Shown: positions 1-8,972, numbered from the stretch's first letter. The stretch is 64,000 bases of DNA from Candidatus Obscuribacterales bacterium (GCA_019637435.1 JAHBVO010000001.1:434001-498000), one strand, 5' to 3'. Program-made: numbers and translations. The notes: generated from the letters alone by a model not told the origin.

Positions 1-1844
1 TTCTCGACTTTGGTATTGCCGATGATGGCGTACCGTTCATGTCAATGGAGTATCTGGAGGGCGAAACTCTGTCTGATGCGATTGCGACGCGCAGCCTCAG
101 TCTCACTGACTTGTTGCGCATATTTCAGGAATGCTGTGATGCTCTGGCTTACGCACACAGGCACAAGGTTTTGCATCGTGATTTGAAGCCGGCAAACATC
201 ATGTTGGTTGCTAGGGATGGCGAAACAGTCGCTAAGATTCTCGACTTTGGCATTGCTAAGATCGCTGATGTCGGTCAGCTCGCCCAATCTTTGACAAGAA
301 CCGGAGCCATCTTTGGCACGCCTCCGTATATGAGTCCGGAGCAATGCGCCGGGGAAGCGGTTTCTGAAAAAAGCGATGTGTATGCACTGGGTTGCGTAAT
401 GTACGAGGCGTTTTCCGGTCAGCGCCCTTTCGTGGGCGCCACTGCAATCGATACCTTTATGCTTCATCAAAAGGCTTCTCCCAAGCCGATTTCAGAAGTA
501 ACTTACTTCCAAAACTACCCGCAAGAACTTGACGATCTGATTCTGAGAATGCTCGAGAAAAAGCCTGACTCGAGACCTTCCATGGACTCAATGCGCTGGG
601 AAATCGAGCAGGTATATGACAAAGTGCATAGCAGTATGATGGAACGACTTGATGCGGAGGAACTCGAAAGGCAGTCTGCCGAACAGGTTCTATCGCGCGA
701 AAGCAGCGAAAGACGCAAGCGTTTCGTGTTCTTCCGTATGGTTGCTGTTACTCTGGTTTTAGTTGCAATCAGTGTTTTCGCGATCTGGAATCGGATAATG
801 AGCGATCAACCGAAAGCACCTGTCTTAGCGGCCGCGCACGGTGTTGCGTTGCTGGGCTCGTCCGATGAGAACAAACTCGTTCCGCTCGAGCAAGAGGCGA
901 TTCTGAACAAAGTAGCCCTTAAGCGAACGCAAGACCGTCTTCAAAAAGCACATATTGATTTGGGTGAGGGCTTGTTCACGATGCCGCAAGCCGAACTTCT
1001 CGGTCGAGAAGCGAAGAACTGCAGAACGCTTTCGTTCTTTCGGAATAACTTCATGACCGCCGACAAGATTGAAAAGCTTCGGGGGATGAATGTCGAGCAA
1101 TTGCACTTGCGTCATTGCGATATCGATGACGCAGCATTAGCTGAATGTGTAAATGTATTTGGCGAGCGGCTCAGCGTTTTGATTATCTCTGACTGTCCTA
1201 ACCTGACGGAGAAAGGACTGGACTCGATTTTGCGTTGTAAGAAACTGACCAAAATTCATTTAGCCGATGAGCCCCAAAACACGGGAGCATTTTCAAAGCG
1301 CCTGTTGCTGGCGATGCCGAAATTGATAGCGGTCTGTTTCTCTCGCGCAAAAAATCTGACTGATGATGACATGGAGCCCTTGAGCCGAATGAACTTGAAT
1401 GAATTGATTTTGACAGAAACTGACATCACGGATAGGACCCTGAAATATATTCAGAGGAACAGAGATCTGGCTGTTCTTGCTCTCGATAGAACCAAAATAA
1501 GCGAAGCTGAGCTCGGAAAGACCGTTAATCGCCTGCCGAATCTCAATACACTCAACATCGGGCATACGGGCGTTTCCGAAGGTTTTGTAAAGACCTTGCT
1601 CGCCAGAGAGACTTCTCCAGGCTTCACTTGCATGCGGTCGCTGAGTCTTGACGGGCTGAACATCACATCGAACAGCGTGCCTTACTTTCCGCGATTCAAA
1701 GAATTGTACGCATTATCGCTGGTTGATTGTTCAGGATTGACTGGACCGGACCTTAATGGGTTGCGGAAGTTAATGCCGCAGACCCAAATTGCACCGGGAG
1801 CACCAAGTTCCGAACTCGATTTGATTCCAACCAAGTCATTTTGA
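1..1844 (+). CDS. Hanks-type Ser/Thr protein kinase with C-terminal leucine-rich repeats (5' end cut)
   Basis: The reading frame is open from base 3, upstream of the first Met at 39, so the window edge removes the glycine-rich loop and the VAIK lysine. Visible kinase elements, numbered from that Met, are the catalytic loop HRDLKPAN (46-53), DFG (69-71) and the activation segment ending GTPPYMSPEQ (about 93-102). A single hydrophobic segment lies near residues 227-250, and about 250 residues of LRR-like sequence follow. The likely layout is therefore a cytoplasmic kinase, one membrane helix, and an LRR sensor domain on the far side. The family phosphorylates Ser/Thr of protein targets; its ligand and substrate cannot be told. 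It converges on sepF, with a shared hairpin between them. Confidence 0.9.
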   Translation, partial: LDFGIADDGVPFMSMEYLEGETLSDAIATRSLSLTDLLRIFQECCDALAYAHRHKVLHRDLKPANIMLVARDGETVAKILDFGIAKIADVGQLAQSLTRTGAIFGTPPYMSPEQCAGEAVSEKSDVYALGCVMYEAFSGQRPFVGATAIDTFMLHQKASPKPISEVTYFQNYPQELDDLILRMLEKKPDSRPSMDSMRWEIEQVYDKVHSSMMERLDAEELERQSAEQVLSRESSERRKRFVFFRMVAVTLVLVAISVFAIWNRIMSDQPKAPVLAAAHGVALLGSSDENKLVPLEQEAILNKVALKRTQDRLQKAHIDLGEGLFTMPQAELLGREAKNCRTLSFFRNNFMTADKIEKLRGMNVEQLHLRHCDIDDAALAECVNVFGERLSVLIISDCPNLTEKGLDSILRCKKLTKIHLADEPQNTGAFSKRLLLAMPKLIAVCFSRAKNLTDDDMEPLSRMNLNELILTETDITDRTLKYIQRNRDLAVLALDRTKISEAELGKTVNRLPNLNTLNIGHTGVSEGFVKTLLARETSPGFTCMRSLSLDGLNITSNSVPYFPRFKELYALSLVDCSGLTGPDLNGLRKLMPQTQIAPGAPSSELDLIPTKSF

Positions 1845-1851
1845 CCAAAGA

Positions 1852-1883
1852 AAACGGTGGCGCCGTATCTGGTGCCACCGTTT
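1852..1883 (-). terminator. Hairpin terminator between the kinase and sepF
   Basis: Arms AAACGGTGGC and GCCACCGTTT are perfect complements, and the stem extends inward through GCC/GGT with one G-U pair, leaving a 6-base loop. Read on the minus strand the hairpin is followed by TTTTCTTTGG, so it fits a terminator for sepF. It also lies just after the stop codon of the plus-strand kinase gene. Confidence 0.7.
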
Positions 1884-1921
1884 CGGATTCCTTAAGTCGC
1901 CGGCTCGGCCTCGCGATCGCC

Positions 1922-2437
1922 CTAAAGCGTCGCGGTTTGGTTCCAGAAAGCTTCTTTCAGAGCTTTCGAACCGTTCGACTCGGTGTTGATGGTCACCGAG
2001 GCTGGTGCAAACAAGAACACTCCATCGCCGATGCGTTGTTGATGTCCGTCGATCGCCCAGGTGGCGCCCGATAGGAAGTCGACGACGCGCTGCGATTGCT
2101 CGTTGTCGAGCATATGCAGATTTAGCAGAACCGATTTTCTGTTGCGAAGATGGTCCACGATTTCGATCGACTCTTCGAACTGCCTGGGTTCGATGACCAG
2201 CACTTCGCTTGCTGCCGCTGCACTCGGGTGGTCAACCACTTTCGAGCGTTGGTTGAATCCCTGCGTGATTTGCGGCGGAGGCGGAGCCTCCATCGGTGTG
2301 CGGTCTAGAGCCAACTGACCGTTGGTTGCGTAGACATCATCTGTTGTCTCAAACAGATCCTCGAAATCTTCTTGATCGTATTGATCGGTAGGTCCGAACC
2401 AGAAACTCTTGAATTTTTGTACTATGCTGCTCACCAC
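1922..2437 (-). CDS. sepF: Cell division protein SepF
   Basis: SepF is a cytoplasmic protein that tethers FtsZ to the membrane and aligns its filaments at the septum in Gram-positives, cyanobacteria and relatives. The 171-residue product has an N-terminal amphipathic segment (MVSSIVQKFKSFWFG), an acidic linker, and a C-terminal SepF core from about residue 78. The core includes VLLNLHMLD, the VDFLSGATWAIDG stretch and GDGVFLFAP, all typical of the family. A strong Shine-Dalgarno (AAGGAGG) precedes two tandem GTG codons at 2437 and 2434; the second is better spaced. It follows yggS by about 100 bases on the same strand, the arrangement known from cyanobacteria and Firmicutes. Confidence 0.93.
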   Translation of the reverse strand: MVSSIVQKFKSFWFGPTDQYDQEDFEDLFETTDDVYATNGQLALDRTPMEAPPPPQITQGFNQRSKVVDHPSAAAASEVLVIEPRQFEESIEIVDHLRNRKSVLLNLHMLDNEQSQRVVDFLSGATWAIDGHQQRIGDGVFLFAPASVTINTESNGSKALKEAFWNQTATL

Positions 2438-2534
2438 TTTCCTCCTTGCCGGCTTGTCCTGCGCCTAAAAAACCTTCGATGTACCGTCTCAGCCTTCTCT
2501 TTTTCTTTCTCTTGAACCAAACACAAACAAAACT

Positions 2535-3197
2535 CTAGTTGTTATTCTGAAAAATCGCCCTGCCAATCCGCACCATTGTGGCACCACATTTGACGGCATC
2601 CTGCCAGTCGTTCGTCATACCCATGGAAAGCTCTTTGAGCTCGATTCCGTAAGTCTGCGCGAGTTCATCACGCAGTTCACGCAGGCGATTGAAGCTTTCC
2701 GTCCAGACGGCGTTGTCATTGGTCAAAGGAGTAATCGTCATCAGCCCTTCGATTTTGATTCCTGGCAAGGCTAGAAGCTCGCTCATCGACGCTTTTAGTT
2801 CGTCAATGGTGAACCCACTCTTGTTCGGATCGGGAAGAACCATCACTTGCAGGAGGACCCGCTGGGTGATGTCTTTCTTCTGAGCTGTTGCCGAGATCTC
2901 TTTCGCCAATCGCAACGAGTCGACGGAATGAATCAAAGTGAAGTTTCCCACAGCGAGCTTCACTTTGTTGGTTTGCAGATGACCGATTAGATGCCAGTTG
3001 ACCGGCACCGCATTCGGTGACAGCTGCTGCATCTTATTCAGGGCATCTTGCACTCGGTTTTCACCAAACTCGGTGACACCACACTGGATTGCTTCCTCGA
3101 TCTGAGACAGGCTTGCTGCCTTGGATACGGCAATAAGTTTGACTGGCTGCTCACCCAGGTAGTCTCTTATTTGAGCTAAGTTTGCAGCCACGCTCAT
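2535..3197 (-). CDS. yggS: Pyridoxal phosphate homeostasis protein, YggS/PLPBP family
   Basis: This is a non-catalytic PLP-binding protein of the alanine-racemase N-terminal fold that buffers the cellular pool of vitamin B6 cofactor. The 220-residue length is normal. The PLP lysine is expected at K26 in LIAVSKAAS. The family motifs HLIGHLQTNK and SMGMTNDWQDA...VRIGRAIF are present, with the latter lining the phosphate site. The ATG at 3197 is preceded by AAAGG. It lies directly upstream of sepF, a neighbourhood conserved well beyond this lineage. Confidence 0.93.
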   Translation of the reverse strand: MSVAANLAQIRDYLGEQPVKLIAVSKAASLSQIEEAIQCGVTEFGENRVQDALNKMQQLSPNAVPVNWHLIGHLQTNKVKLAVGNFTLIHSVDSLRLAKEISATAQKKDITQRVLLQVMVLPDPNKSGFTIDELKASMSELLALPGIKIEGLMTITPLTNDNAVWTESFNRLRELRDELAQTYGIELKELSMGMTNDWQDAVKCGATMVRIGRAIFQNNN

Positions 3198-3331
3198 TGC
3201 CTTTCTTGTCGAGGATATGCATCACCGATGATGCCGCCCGCATCGGCTACTATTAAGCCTCGTGAAGCCTCCCTTTGTCAAGTCAATAACGAGATTTTCT
3301 CAAATATATTCTCTATGCGTTTCGGTTTTTA

Positions 3332-3370
3332 GGGCACCACGGGAGGTGACTAATCACCGAAATGGTGCCC
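3332..3370. repeat. Nested inverted repeat (GGGCACCA...TGGTGCCC) between rsmE and yggS
   Basis: Outer arms GGGCACCA (3332-3339) and TGGTGCCC (3363-3370) enclose inner arms GGTGA (3345-3349) and TCACC (3354-3358). It lies about 40 bases past the rsmE stop. No T-run follows on the minus strand (TAAAAACC follows), so it is not a standard Rho-independent terminator; TTTTT lies on the opposite side. It belongs to a group of GGTGCC-type palindromes in this window. Confidence 0.7.
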
Positions 3371-3408
3371 CTGAAGAGTACGACGGTGTGTCACTGTATA
3401 TGGTTTCA

Positions 3409-4236
3409 CTACTCGATTGAATATTTCGGGGGCGAACCTGAAATTTCTCCAAAACTGGCTACCAGACTGGCTGCGACGATAGCCGCCGTTTCAGATCTCA
3501 AAATATTGCCTCCCAGGCTGCAGGGTATGCATCCGAGCGATATCGCCTGGTCTATTTCTTGTTCAGAAAAACCACCTTCCGGTCCGATAACTATGGATAT
3601 ATCGGACGGTGCCACTGCCGGTGATGCCTCTCCAAATCTTCTGCTGTACACCGTAGTAACCAAATGTGGTGCTTGACTTCTTTCGACGCAGATGAATGTG
3701 AAACCGGAATTATCTGCTCTCCTTAAATCATTCAAAGCTTTCTCCAGTGGCCTCACACTGACAATCTGAGGTGGTCTTGTACGCTCGCATTGTTCGGTGG
3801 ATTCTTTCAGTATTGACATCCAGCGGCGCAGTTTCTCATCGGCTTTTGGGGCCCGCTCGCCATCTACCTTCACGATAGTTCTTTCCGTGGAAACCGGAAT
3901 AATAGTATCTACGCCTATCTCGGTCAGTTTCTGTAAAGCGGACTCGAAGTTGCCTCCTTTCAAAAGTGGCAACACGACTGTGATTCGAAACGGTCTGGAG
4001 TCGCTATCTATTTCTTCGTGCACCTTCGAAATTCGGGCATCCACCTGTTTGTTAGAAAACGAGTCAATATTCAATTCGTAAAGCGTTCCGTTCTCATCTA
4101 CTACATCTATACGGTCACCCTTTTCGAGTCTGAGTACTCGCGTGAGTTGCTTTACCTGTCTGGGATCGACGAGTTTGACCCGGCCGCCTTCGCGGTCGAC
4201 TTGAGAACTGTCAATGATGAAACGATGAATAGTCAT
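3409..4236 (-). CDS. rsmE: 16S rRNA m3U1498 methyltransferase RsmE
   Basis: RsmE is a SPOUT-fold enzyme that methylates N3 of U1498 in 16S rRNA using S-adenosylmethionine. The N-terminal PUA-like part begins MTIHRFI. The C-terminal knot is marked by SIVIGPEGGFSEQEI and LGGNILRSETAAIVA. In the second motif an Asn stands where many relatives have Arg (LGxRILRxETA). The reading frame is open to 4278, but I chose 4236 because MTIHRF is the usual family beginning and TAAGG sits 5-9 bases upstream. Length from there is 275 residues. It is divergent from accD. Confidence 0.92.
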   Translation of the reverse strand: MTIHRFIIDSSQVDREGGRVKLVDPRQVKQLTRVLRLEKGDRIDVVDENGTLYELNIDSFSNKQVDARISKVHEEIDSDSRPFRITVVLPLLKGGNFESALQKLTEIGVDTIIPVSTERTIVKVDGERAPKADEKLRRWMSILKESTEQCERTRPPQIVSVRPLEKALNDLRRADNSGFTFICVERSQAPHLVTTVYSRRFGEASPAVAPSDISIVIGPEGGFSEQEIDQAISLGCIPCSLGGNILRSETAAIVAASLVASFGEISGSPPKYSIE

Positions 4237-4278
4237 TTTTACCTTAGGCCATACGTCTCTCTTAGTAGGATCTGACAA

Positions 4279-4287
4279 TGATATAAT
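4279..4287 (+). promoter_or_regulatory. Extended -10 promoter element (TG-A-TATAAT) upstream of accD
   Basis: A perfect TATAAT at 4282-4287 is preceded by TG at the extended -10 position. No convincing -35 box is seen. It would give a leader of about 155 bases before accD. Confidence 0.5.
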
Positions 4288-4452
4288 CTTCGTCTGCTCA
4301 GGGCTGAAGCTCGCCCGCTGTCGAGGGAATCACGCTTTCGCGAATTCTTTCAGGGTACATCATGACAGCTTTCAGAGAGCCAGGAAGGTCAGTCCGGCAG
4401 ACCGACGGTTCAATTTACACTACTCGCGAGGTTGGGCGAAGCCCAAAGCTGA

Positions 4453-5379
4453 ATGGATCTCAAGGAATGGTTTGCTAATCGCAAGAAGCCCAAAGAAGAC
4501 CAGAATCTGGCACCCAAGCTGCCGATGTCAAACGAGGAGTACTGCGCTTTATGGAAGCCCTGTTTCCAATGTCGTGAACTTCTGTATGTGCGCGATCTGC
4601 GCACCAATATGTCGGTTTGCCCCAAATGCAAATATCATTTCAGAATCGGGGCCGACGAACGCATCGAGCAACTAGCCGATGAAGGCTCGTTCCACGAGCT
4701 GGATGCGAAAATGACGTCTTCGGATCCACTCGGTTTTATCGACACTGAATCTTATACGAAAAAACAGCAAGACGCAGAACGCAAGACCGGTTTGAGAGAT
4801 GCTGTCATCACTGGTATCTGCAAAATCAACGGCGAAGAAGTCGCTCTGGGAATCATGGACTTCGCTTATTTCGGTGGTTCCATGGGTTCAGTGGTCGGCG
4901 AAAAGGTGACTCGGCTGATCGAAAAAGCCATCGAGAAGCGCATTGGCGTCATCATAATTTCGAGTTCCGGCGGAGCTCGCATGCAAGAAGGATTGCTTAG
5001 CTTGATGCAAATGGCCAAGACCAGCTCCGCGCTCAAGTCGCTGGCGGATGAGGGTCTGCTCTACATCTCACTTTTGTGTGAACCGACATTTGGCGGAGTG
5101 ACAGCGAGCTTCGCGATGCTGGGCGACATTATCATTGCAGAACCGGGAGCTCGTATAGGTTTCGCCGGAAGAAGAGTTATCGAGGAAACCATCAGGCAAA
5201 AGTTGCCTAATGATTTCCAGACGGCTGAATACTTGTTGAAACACGGACAGGTAGACATGGTTGTCGATCGTCTGTCTCTCAAAGACACGCTTGGGAAGTT
5301 GCTTAACTTTCACAAGAATGATGGAAACAGCGCCCTGGCAGGTGCTAAAAAAAAAGATAAGGTAGGTTCGAGGGCTTGA
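4453..5379 (+). CDS. accD: Acetyl-CoA carboxylase carboxyltransferase subunit beta
   Basis: AccD, with AccA, forms the carboxyltransferase that moves the carboxyl group from biotin to acetyl-CoA, making malonyl-CoA for fatty acid synthesis. The 308-residue protein has the four-cysteine zinc ribbon typical of bacterial AccD (C37, C40, C56, C59) and a crotonase-like core containing SSSGGARMQEG and EPTFGGVTASFAMLGD. The C-terminus is Lys-rich. accA begins 53 bases downstream on the same strand, so the two subunits are probably co-transcribed and made together. Confidence 0.96.
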   Translation: MDLKEWFANRKKPKEDQNLAPKLPMSNEEYCALWKPCFQCRELLYVRDLRTNMSVCPKCKYHFRIGADERIEQLADEGSFHELDAKMTSSDPLGFIDTESYTKKQQDAERKTGLRDAVITGICKINGEEVALGIMDFAYFGGSMGSVVGEKVTRLIEKAIEKRIGVIIISSSGGARMQEGLLSLMQMAKTSSALKSLADEGLLYISLLCEPTFGGVTASFAMLGDIIIAEPGARIGFAGRRVIEETIRQKLPNDFQTAEYLLKHGQVDMVVDRLSLKDTLGKLLNFHKNDGNSALAGAKKKDKVGSRA

Positions 5380-5432
5380 TGCCGTATTTCGAGTATTCCG
5401 CTTGAACTAGGCGTGGGGAGTTTAAAGGACAG

Positions 5433-6404
5433 ATGGCTGAGAGAGAAAAGCGACCGATACCGCTTGAATTTGAAAAACCGCTTGAGCTTTTGCGTCAGCA
5501 GATCGAGCGCTTGAAAGAGCAATTGGCCAGCCAGCCTCAACTCGAAGGCGATGTAGAACGGCTCGAGGATCAATATGAGCGTCTGCAGAAATCTCTCTAT
5601 ACGAATCTGAAGCCGCTCGACCATCTGGCAATCGCTCGTCACCCGCACCGTCCTTACACTCGCGATTATTTCGATAGATGGGATCCGCAGTGGATCGAAT
5701 TGCATGGCGATCGAAAAGGTCGTGACGACGACGCTATGGTTTGCGGATTATTGCAACTGTCGGATGACGTGAAAGTGGTGGCAGTCGGTACGCAAAAAGG
5801 GCGCTCGTTGCGCGACAAGCAACAGTGCAACTTCGGTATGCCGCAGCCCGAAGGTTATCGGAAGGCTTTGCGCCTGTTCAAGCATGCCGAAAAATTCGGA
5901 TTGCCTGTCGTTACTCTGATCGATACTCCCGGCGCTTACCCCGGCTTGACTGCCGAAGAGCATAACCAGGCCGAAGCTATCGCAGTGAATTTGTTGGAGC
6001 TCGCCGGTCTCAAGGTTCCCGTCGTTTCAGTCGTGACTGGAGAAGGCGGCTCCGGAGGGGCGCTCGCAATCGGCCTGGCTAATCGAGTTCTAATGCTTGA
6101 GCATTCCGTTTATTCTGTTATCTCGCCGGAAGGTTGTGCGTCGATTTTGTGGAAAACTGCCGAAAAGGCAATGGAAGCCGCTCAGGCCATGCGGATCACC
6201 GCAAGAGAGATTTTGGAGCTTGGTGTTATAGATGGTGTCATTGACGAACCGCTTCGGGGCGCACATCATGATGCTGATACAACTGCAGCGAATGCTAAAG
6301 CCGCGATTCTGAATCAGCTTAAGGATCTCATGAAAATGTCGGCCGAAGAAGTTCGTAACGACCGTCAGGCTAAGTTTAGAGCCATTGGTGCCTTCAACGA
6401 ATAG
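5433..6404 (+). CDS. accA: Acetyl-CoA carboxylase carboxyltransferase subunit alpha
   Basis: AccA is the partner of AccD in the alpha2-beta2 carboxyltransferase. The 323-residue product has the usual N-terminal helical region (to about residue 80), then the carboxyltransferase core with TLIDTPGAYPG, GEGGSGGALAIG and VISPEGCASILWK. AAAGGA lies just upstream of the ATG. It is the second gene of an accD-accA pair. The biotin carboxylase half is encoded separately at 29.6-31.4 kb as a fusion with a biotinyl domain. The stop codon lies inside a GGTGCC/GGCACC hairpin. Confidence 0.96.
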   Translation: MAEREKRPIPLEFEKPLELLRQQIERLKEQLASQPQLEGDVERLEDQYERLQKSLYTNLKPLDHLAIARHPHRPYTRDYFDRWDPQWIELHGDRKGRDDDAMVCGLLQLSDDVKVVAVGTQKGRSLRDKQQCNFGMPQPEGYRKALRLFKHAEKFGLPVVTLIDTPGAYPGLTAEEHNQAEAIAVNLLELAGLKVPVVSVVTGEGGSGGALAIGLANRVLMLEHSVYSVISPEGCASILWKTAEKAMEAAQAMRITAREILELGVIDGVIDEPLRGAHHDADTTAANAKAAILNQLKDLMKMSAEEVRNDRQAKFRAIGAFNE

Positions 6405-6410
6405 GCACCA
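6386..6410. terminator. Hairpin overlapping the accA stop codon
   Basis: Arms TGGTGCC (6386-6392) and GGCACCA (6404-6410) are perfect 7-base complements and the accA TAG (6402-6404) lies between and into the second arm. accA and the minus-strand kinase converge here, so a bidirectional 3'-end role is plausible, although no T-run follows. Confidence 0.5.
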
Positions 6411-6438
6411 CGGATAGCATCAGTGGAAGGACGTTTGC

Positions 6439-8169
6439 TCAGGAGCGTCTGCGACGGCGCGGGCCCTTCTTTTTGTCCTTCTCTTCTTTTTCTTCGCCGC
6501 CGTTCGATTTAGCTTCCCATTGCTTAGCCAATCCCTGAGCCGTTTTGTAATGCTTAGAATCGGCTGGAACTTTCTTCACGCTCTCGATTGCTTCTGGAAT
6601 GTCTCCTTCTTCAACAGATTGCTTGCCGACCTTTATATAAAGATCGTTGAGGCTCTCTTTTTCCGCGGGATTTAGTTTGCCCTGCGCCTTCAGTGCCTCG
6701 AAAACTGGGATGGCATCTTTGAGTTTGCCTTCAGCGACTAATTTTTGCGCATCTTTGACAGTCGGTGCCGGAGTGCTTCCCGACATCGAGGGCAGTGATT
6801 TGGGAACTACTCCCGCGCTCAGCAGCGTGAAGTACAAAACTGCGATTCCCAGAAGACCTACGACCCCATAGAGGACCTTTTGCAGAGCGCCGGATCCGCC
6901 CTTCCGGCCTCTCGAAAAATCGCTTGATTTGAGCGCGCCTGCATGACCATCGTGGTGCTCCTGTCGCATCTGCGCGCGCATGGCGTTGATTTGATCCGAT
7001 ACCGTATTTGGTGGTTCCTGGGCCGGGCTGTTTCCCGTGCTGGAACCGCGAGTTTGTAATTCTTCCAGGGCGCGGCTGGCCAGGTCGCGCGATGATGCTC
7101 GCGACGGCGCCGGCATCTCCTGACTCTGACTGCGCTGCATATGCAAACTTTCGTCCTGGGCGAGCGGACCAGGCTCTATCGGTTTCGCCTTCTTCGGAGC
7201 CGTCTTTGCTGATGCCGGCTCCTTCTGCTTGACTGATTCTTCTAATGCTGCCGCGAAATCTTCCATTGATTGATAGCGCTGGTCCGGATTTTTCGCTAGT
7301 GATTTGTAAACCACTTCTTCCAGCATCTCAGGGAAGACCAAACCAGGTTTGACCTGATTCAATGGTGTGGGCGGATCGGACAGGTGCATTGCCATAACAC
7401 GCACGAGTTCGTCAGAGTGGAACGGAACTTCGCCGGTAAGGGTTTCATAAATGACTACGCCGAGAGAGTAAATGTCACTGCGATGATCAACCTTGGAAGA
7501 GGTGCACTGCTCCGGACTCATATATGTAGGTGAACCACATACGGTGCCGGTGCGCGTAATCTTAGCGGCATCAGATTCTTCCACGATACGCGCGATGCCG
7601 AAGTCCACCACGATAGGGAATAAGCGTTGACCGCTGCGTTCAACAAGGACGATGTTCTCCGGTTTAACGTCTCGGTGTACGACGCCTTGCCTGTGTGCTT
7701 CTCCTAAAGCGGAGCAGACCTGTACGAATACCGGAATAGCTTCTTCAAGCGAAAGTCGCTCTACCGACGAGAGCAGATCGGAAAGCGGCGTTCCTATCAA
7801 CAGGTCCATCGCAATATAAGGACGGTGTCCTTCGGGAATCAGTCCGAAGTCGTAGATGGTAATGATGTTTGGATGAGAAAGGCGGCTGGAGGCCTTTGCT
7901 TCCTGACGAAAACGTTTAATAAATTCGTCGTCAGACACGAGGTAATCGTGCAGTACCTTAATGGCGACCTCGCGTCCAATGAGTTCTTGCACTGCTTTAT
8001 AAACAGTGCCTGCAGAGCCCTGCCCTATTACCGACTGAATTTTGTAGCGACCTTCGACAACCATCCCCAACAAGGGGTCGTCACCGACGGTGACCATAGA
8101 GGAGCCGTCACGAGGACAAATGTCCTGATCCTCAGCGGTTTGAAAATTACATACCAGGCACAGCTTCAT
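6439..8169 (-). CDS. Hanks-type Ser/Thr kinase with N-terminal zinc-ribbon-like motif and one membrane helix
   Basis: A membrane-anchored Ser/Thr protein kinase. Starting at the Met at 8169, residues 1-22 hold a cysteine pattern (C4, C7, C18 followed by PRDG) resembling a short zinc ribbon. The kinase domain spans about 45-305, with the glycine loop GQGSAGTVYK, VAIKVL, HRDVKPENIV, DFGIAR and GSPTYMSPEQC, all intact. A low-complexity linker leads to a hydrophobic helix near 430-455. A C-terminal part with TPR-like helices ends in a basic RRRRR tail. The frame is open to 8256, but a candidate promoter at 8243-8272 overlaps that start, so 8169 is preferred even though no clear ribosome site is seen. 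Confidence 0.88.
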   Translation of the reverse strand: MKLCLVCNFQTAEDQDICPRDGSSMVTVGDDPLLGMVVEGRYKIQSVIGQGSAGTVYKAVQELIGREVAIKVLHDYLVSDDEFIKRFRQEAKASSRLSHPNIITIYDFGLIPEGHRPYIAMDLLIGTPLSDLLSSVERLSLEEAIPVFVQVCSALGEAHRQGVVHRDVKPENIVLVERSGQRLFPIVVDFGIARIVEESDAAKITRTGTVCGSPTYMSPEQCTSSKVDHRSDIYSLGVVIYETLTGEVPFHSDELVRVMAMHLSDPPTPLNQVKPGLVFPEMLEEVVYKSLAKNPDQRYQSMEDFAAALEESVKQKEPASAKTAPKKAKPIEPGPLAQDESLHMQRSQSQEMPAPSRASSRDLASRALEELQTRGSSTGNSPAQEPPNTVSDQINAMRAQMRQEHHDGHAGALKSSDFSRGRKGGSGALQKVLYGVVGLLGIAVLYFTLLSAGVVPKSLPSMSGSTPAPTVKDAQKLVAEGKLKDAIPVFEALKAQGKLNPAEKESLNDLYIKVGKQSVEEGDIPEAIESVKKVPADSKHYKTAQGLAKQWEAKSNGGEEKEEKDKKKGPRRRRRS

Positions 8170-8242
8170 AGCTAGGGGGACAGTCTTCGCGAGCGAAAGT
8201 AGTAAATGCGTTTCTGCAACCGAACGGGTTTCTTTTATATTA

Positions 8243-8272
8243 CTTTTAATTACCACTTGAGCGTAAGGTCAA
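8243..8272 (-). promoter_or_regulatory. Candidate promoter of the zinc-ribbon kinase
   Basis: On the minus strand TTGACC (8267-8272) is followed after 18 bases by TAAAAG (8243-8248). It sits about 75 bases before the preferred start at 8169. The -10 match is weak. Confidence 0.35.
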
Positions 8273-8583
8273 ACCTTTGGCCCGGAAGACTCTTAATATC
8301 AAGATCAGATAATTACCTTCGGCGACCTGACGTGATTTTGCCGGAACGTGAGAGCCCATGGCGCGATTTGCCTGAAGCTTGTAATCAAGAGACTGCCTGA
8401 GGCAACCGTGGCGGGTCACTTAGTTATCGGAACTTAGAGCATTGAATCGTGCTTTTGAATTGGCGCGCAAGCCAGGCGACAGAGGGCGGACGCTCTTAAC
8501 GCGTCCAGGAATGCCACCCCAGCTCGATCGCTCATAAAGTTTGCTCGATTTTTGCATCGATGAAAAGTGGTCGCGCTATCAGA

Positions 8584-8629
8584 TGGATATGTCGAAATCA
8601 GCGCCAGCTGGATTGTTTGTACATATCCA
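8584..8629 (+). promoter_or_regulatory. 5'-leader hairpin abutting the Shine-Dalgarno of the small basic protein
   Basis: TGGATATGT (8584-8592) and ACATATCCA (8621-8629) are perfect 9-base complements with a 28-base loop. The ribosome site AGAAGGA starts at the last stem base (8629), 14 bases before the ATG at 8643. The geometry would suit control of ribosome access. Confidence 0.45.
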
Positions 8630-8642
8630 GAAGGATCGTATT

Positions 8643-8852
8643 ATGATAGGATTAACTAGAGTTCAAATAATGTTGAACGAATTGAAACAAGAAGTAGAAG
8701 AAGCAGGGGTAGTTAGAATAAATATGGCATTGAAAAACGAAAAGGTGCCAGTTCCTAAACAAGTTCAAAAGCGATACAAACAAGAGTTCAATCGCTATAA
8801 AAAACAGATTCAGAAGCTGGAAAAAATCCAAGCAGGCCAGAAAGCCGCTTAA
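8643..8852 (+). CDS. Small basic coiled-coil protein of unknown function
   Basis: I do not recognise this family. From the ATG at 8643 the product is 69 residues, rich in Lys, Gln and Glu. It has a helical N-terminal part (MIGLTRVQIMLNELKQEVEE) and a second helix (YKQEFNRYKKQIQKLEK) likely to form a coiled coil. The frame is open to 8541, but AGAAGGA correctly spaced from 8643 favours the shorter form. Its codons are more AT-rich than those of its neighbours. It stands alone, with its own leader hairpin and a strong terminator after it, so it is probably a single-gene transcript. Confidence 0.65.
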   Translation: MIGLTRVQIMLNELKQEVEEAGVVRINMALKNEKVPVPKQVQKRYKQEFNRYKKQIQKLEKIQAGQKAA

Positions 8853-8905
8853 TGAGCGAGTCAATCGCAACTCAACGAAGTCCATAATTTCAAATGACTT
8901 CATCC

Positions 8906-8943
8906 GCCGGTCGCAAAAGAGAGCGACCGGCGTTTTACTTTTT
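8906..8943 (+). terminator. Rho-independent terminator
   Basis: A perfect 9-base GC-rich stem, GCCGGTCGC (8906-8914) with GCGACCGGC (8923-8931), is followed by TTTTACTTTTT. It ends the small-protein transcript and insulates the downstream lyase-like gene. Confidence 0.9.
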
Positions 8944-8972
8944 CATGGTGGCAACTGTGATACAACTTAGGC

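Larger units (their letters stand above)
8170..8642. other. 473-base non-coding divergent intergenic region
   Basis: It separates the minus-strand kinase from the plus-strand small-protein gene. It holds the candidate kinase promoter near its left end and a 9-base inverted repeat next to the ribosome site of the right-hand gene. I found no tRNA, tmRNA, RNase P RNA or SRP RNA signature. The central 300 bases have no feature I can support. Confidence 0.5.
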
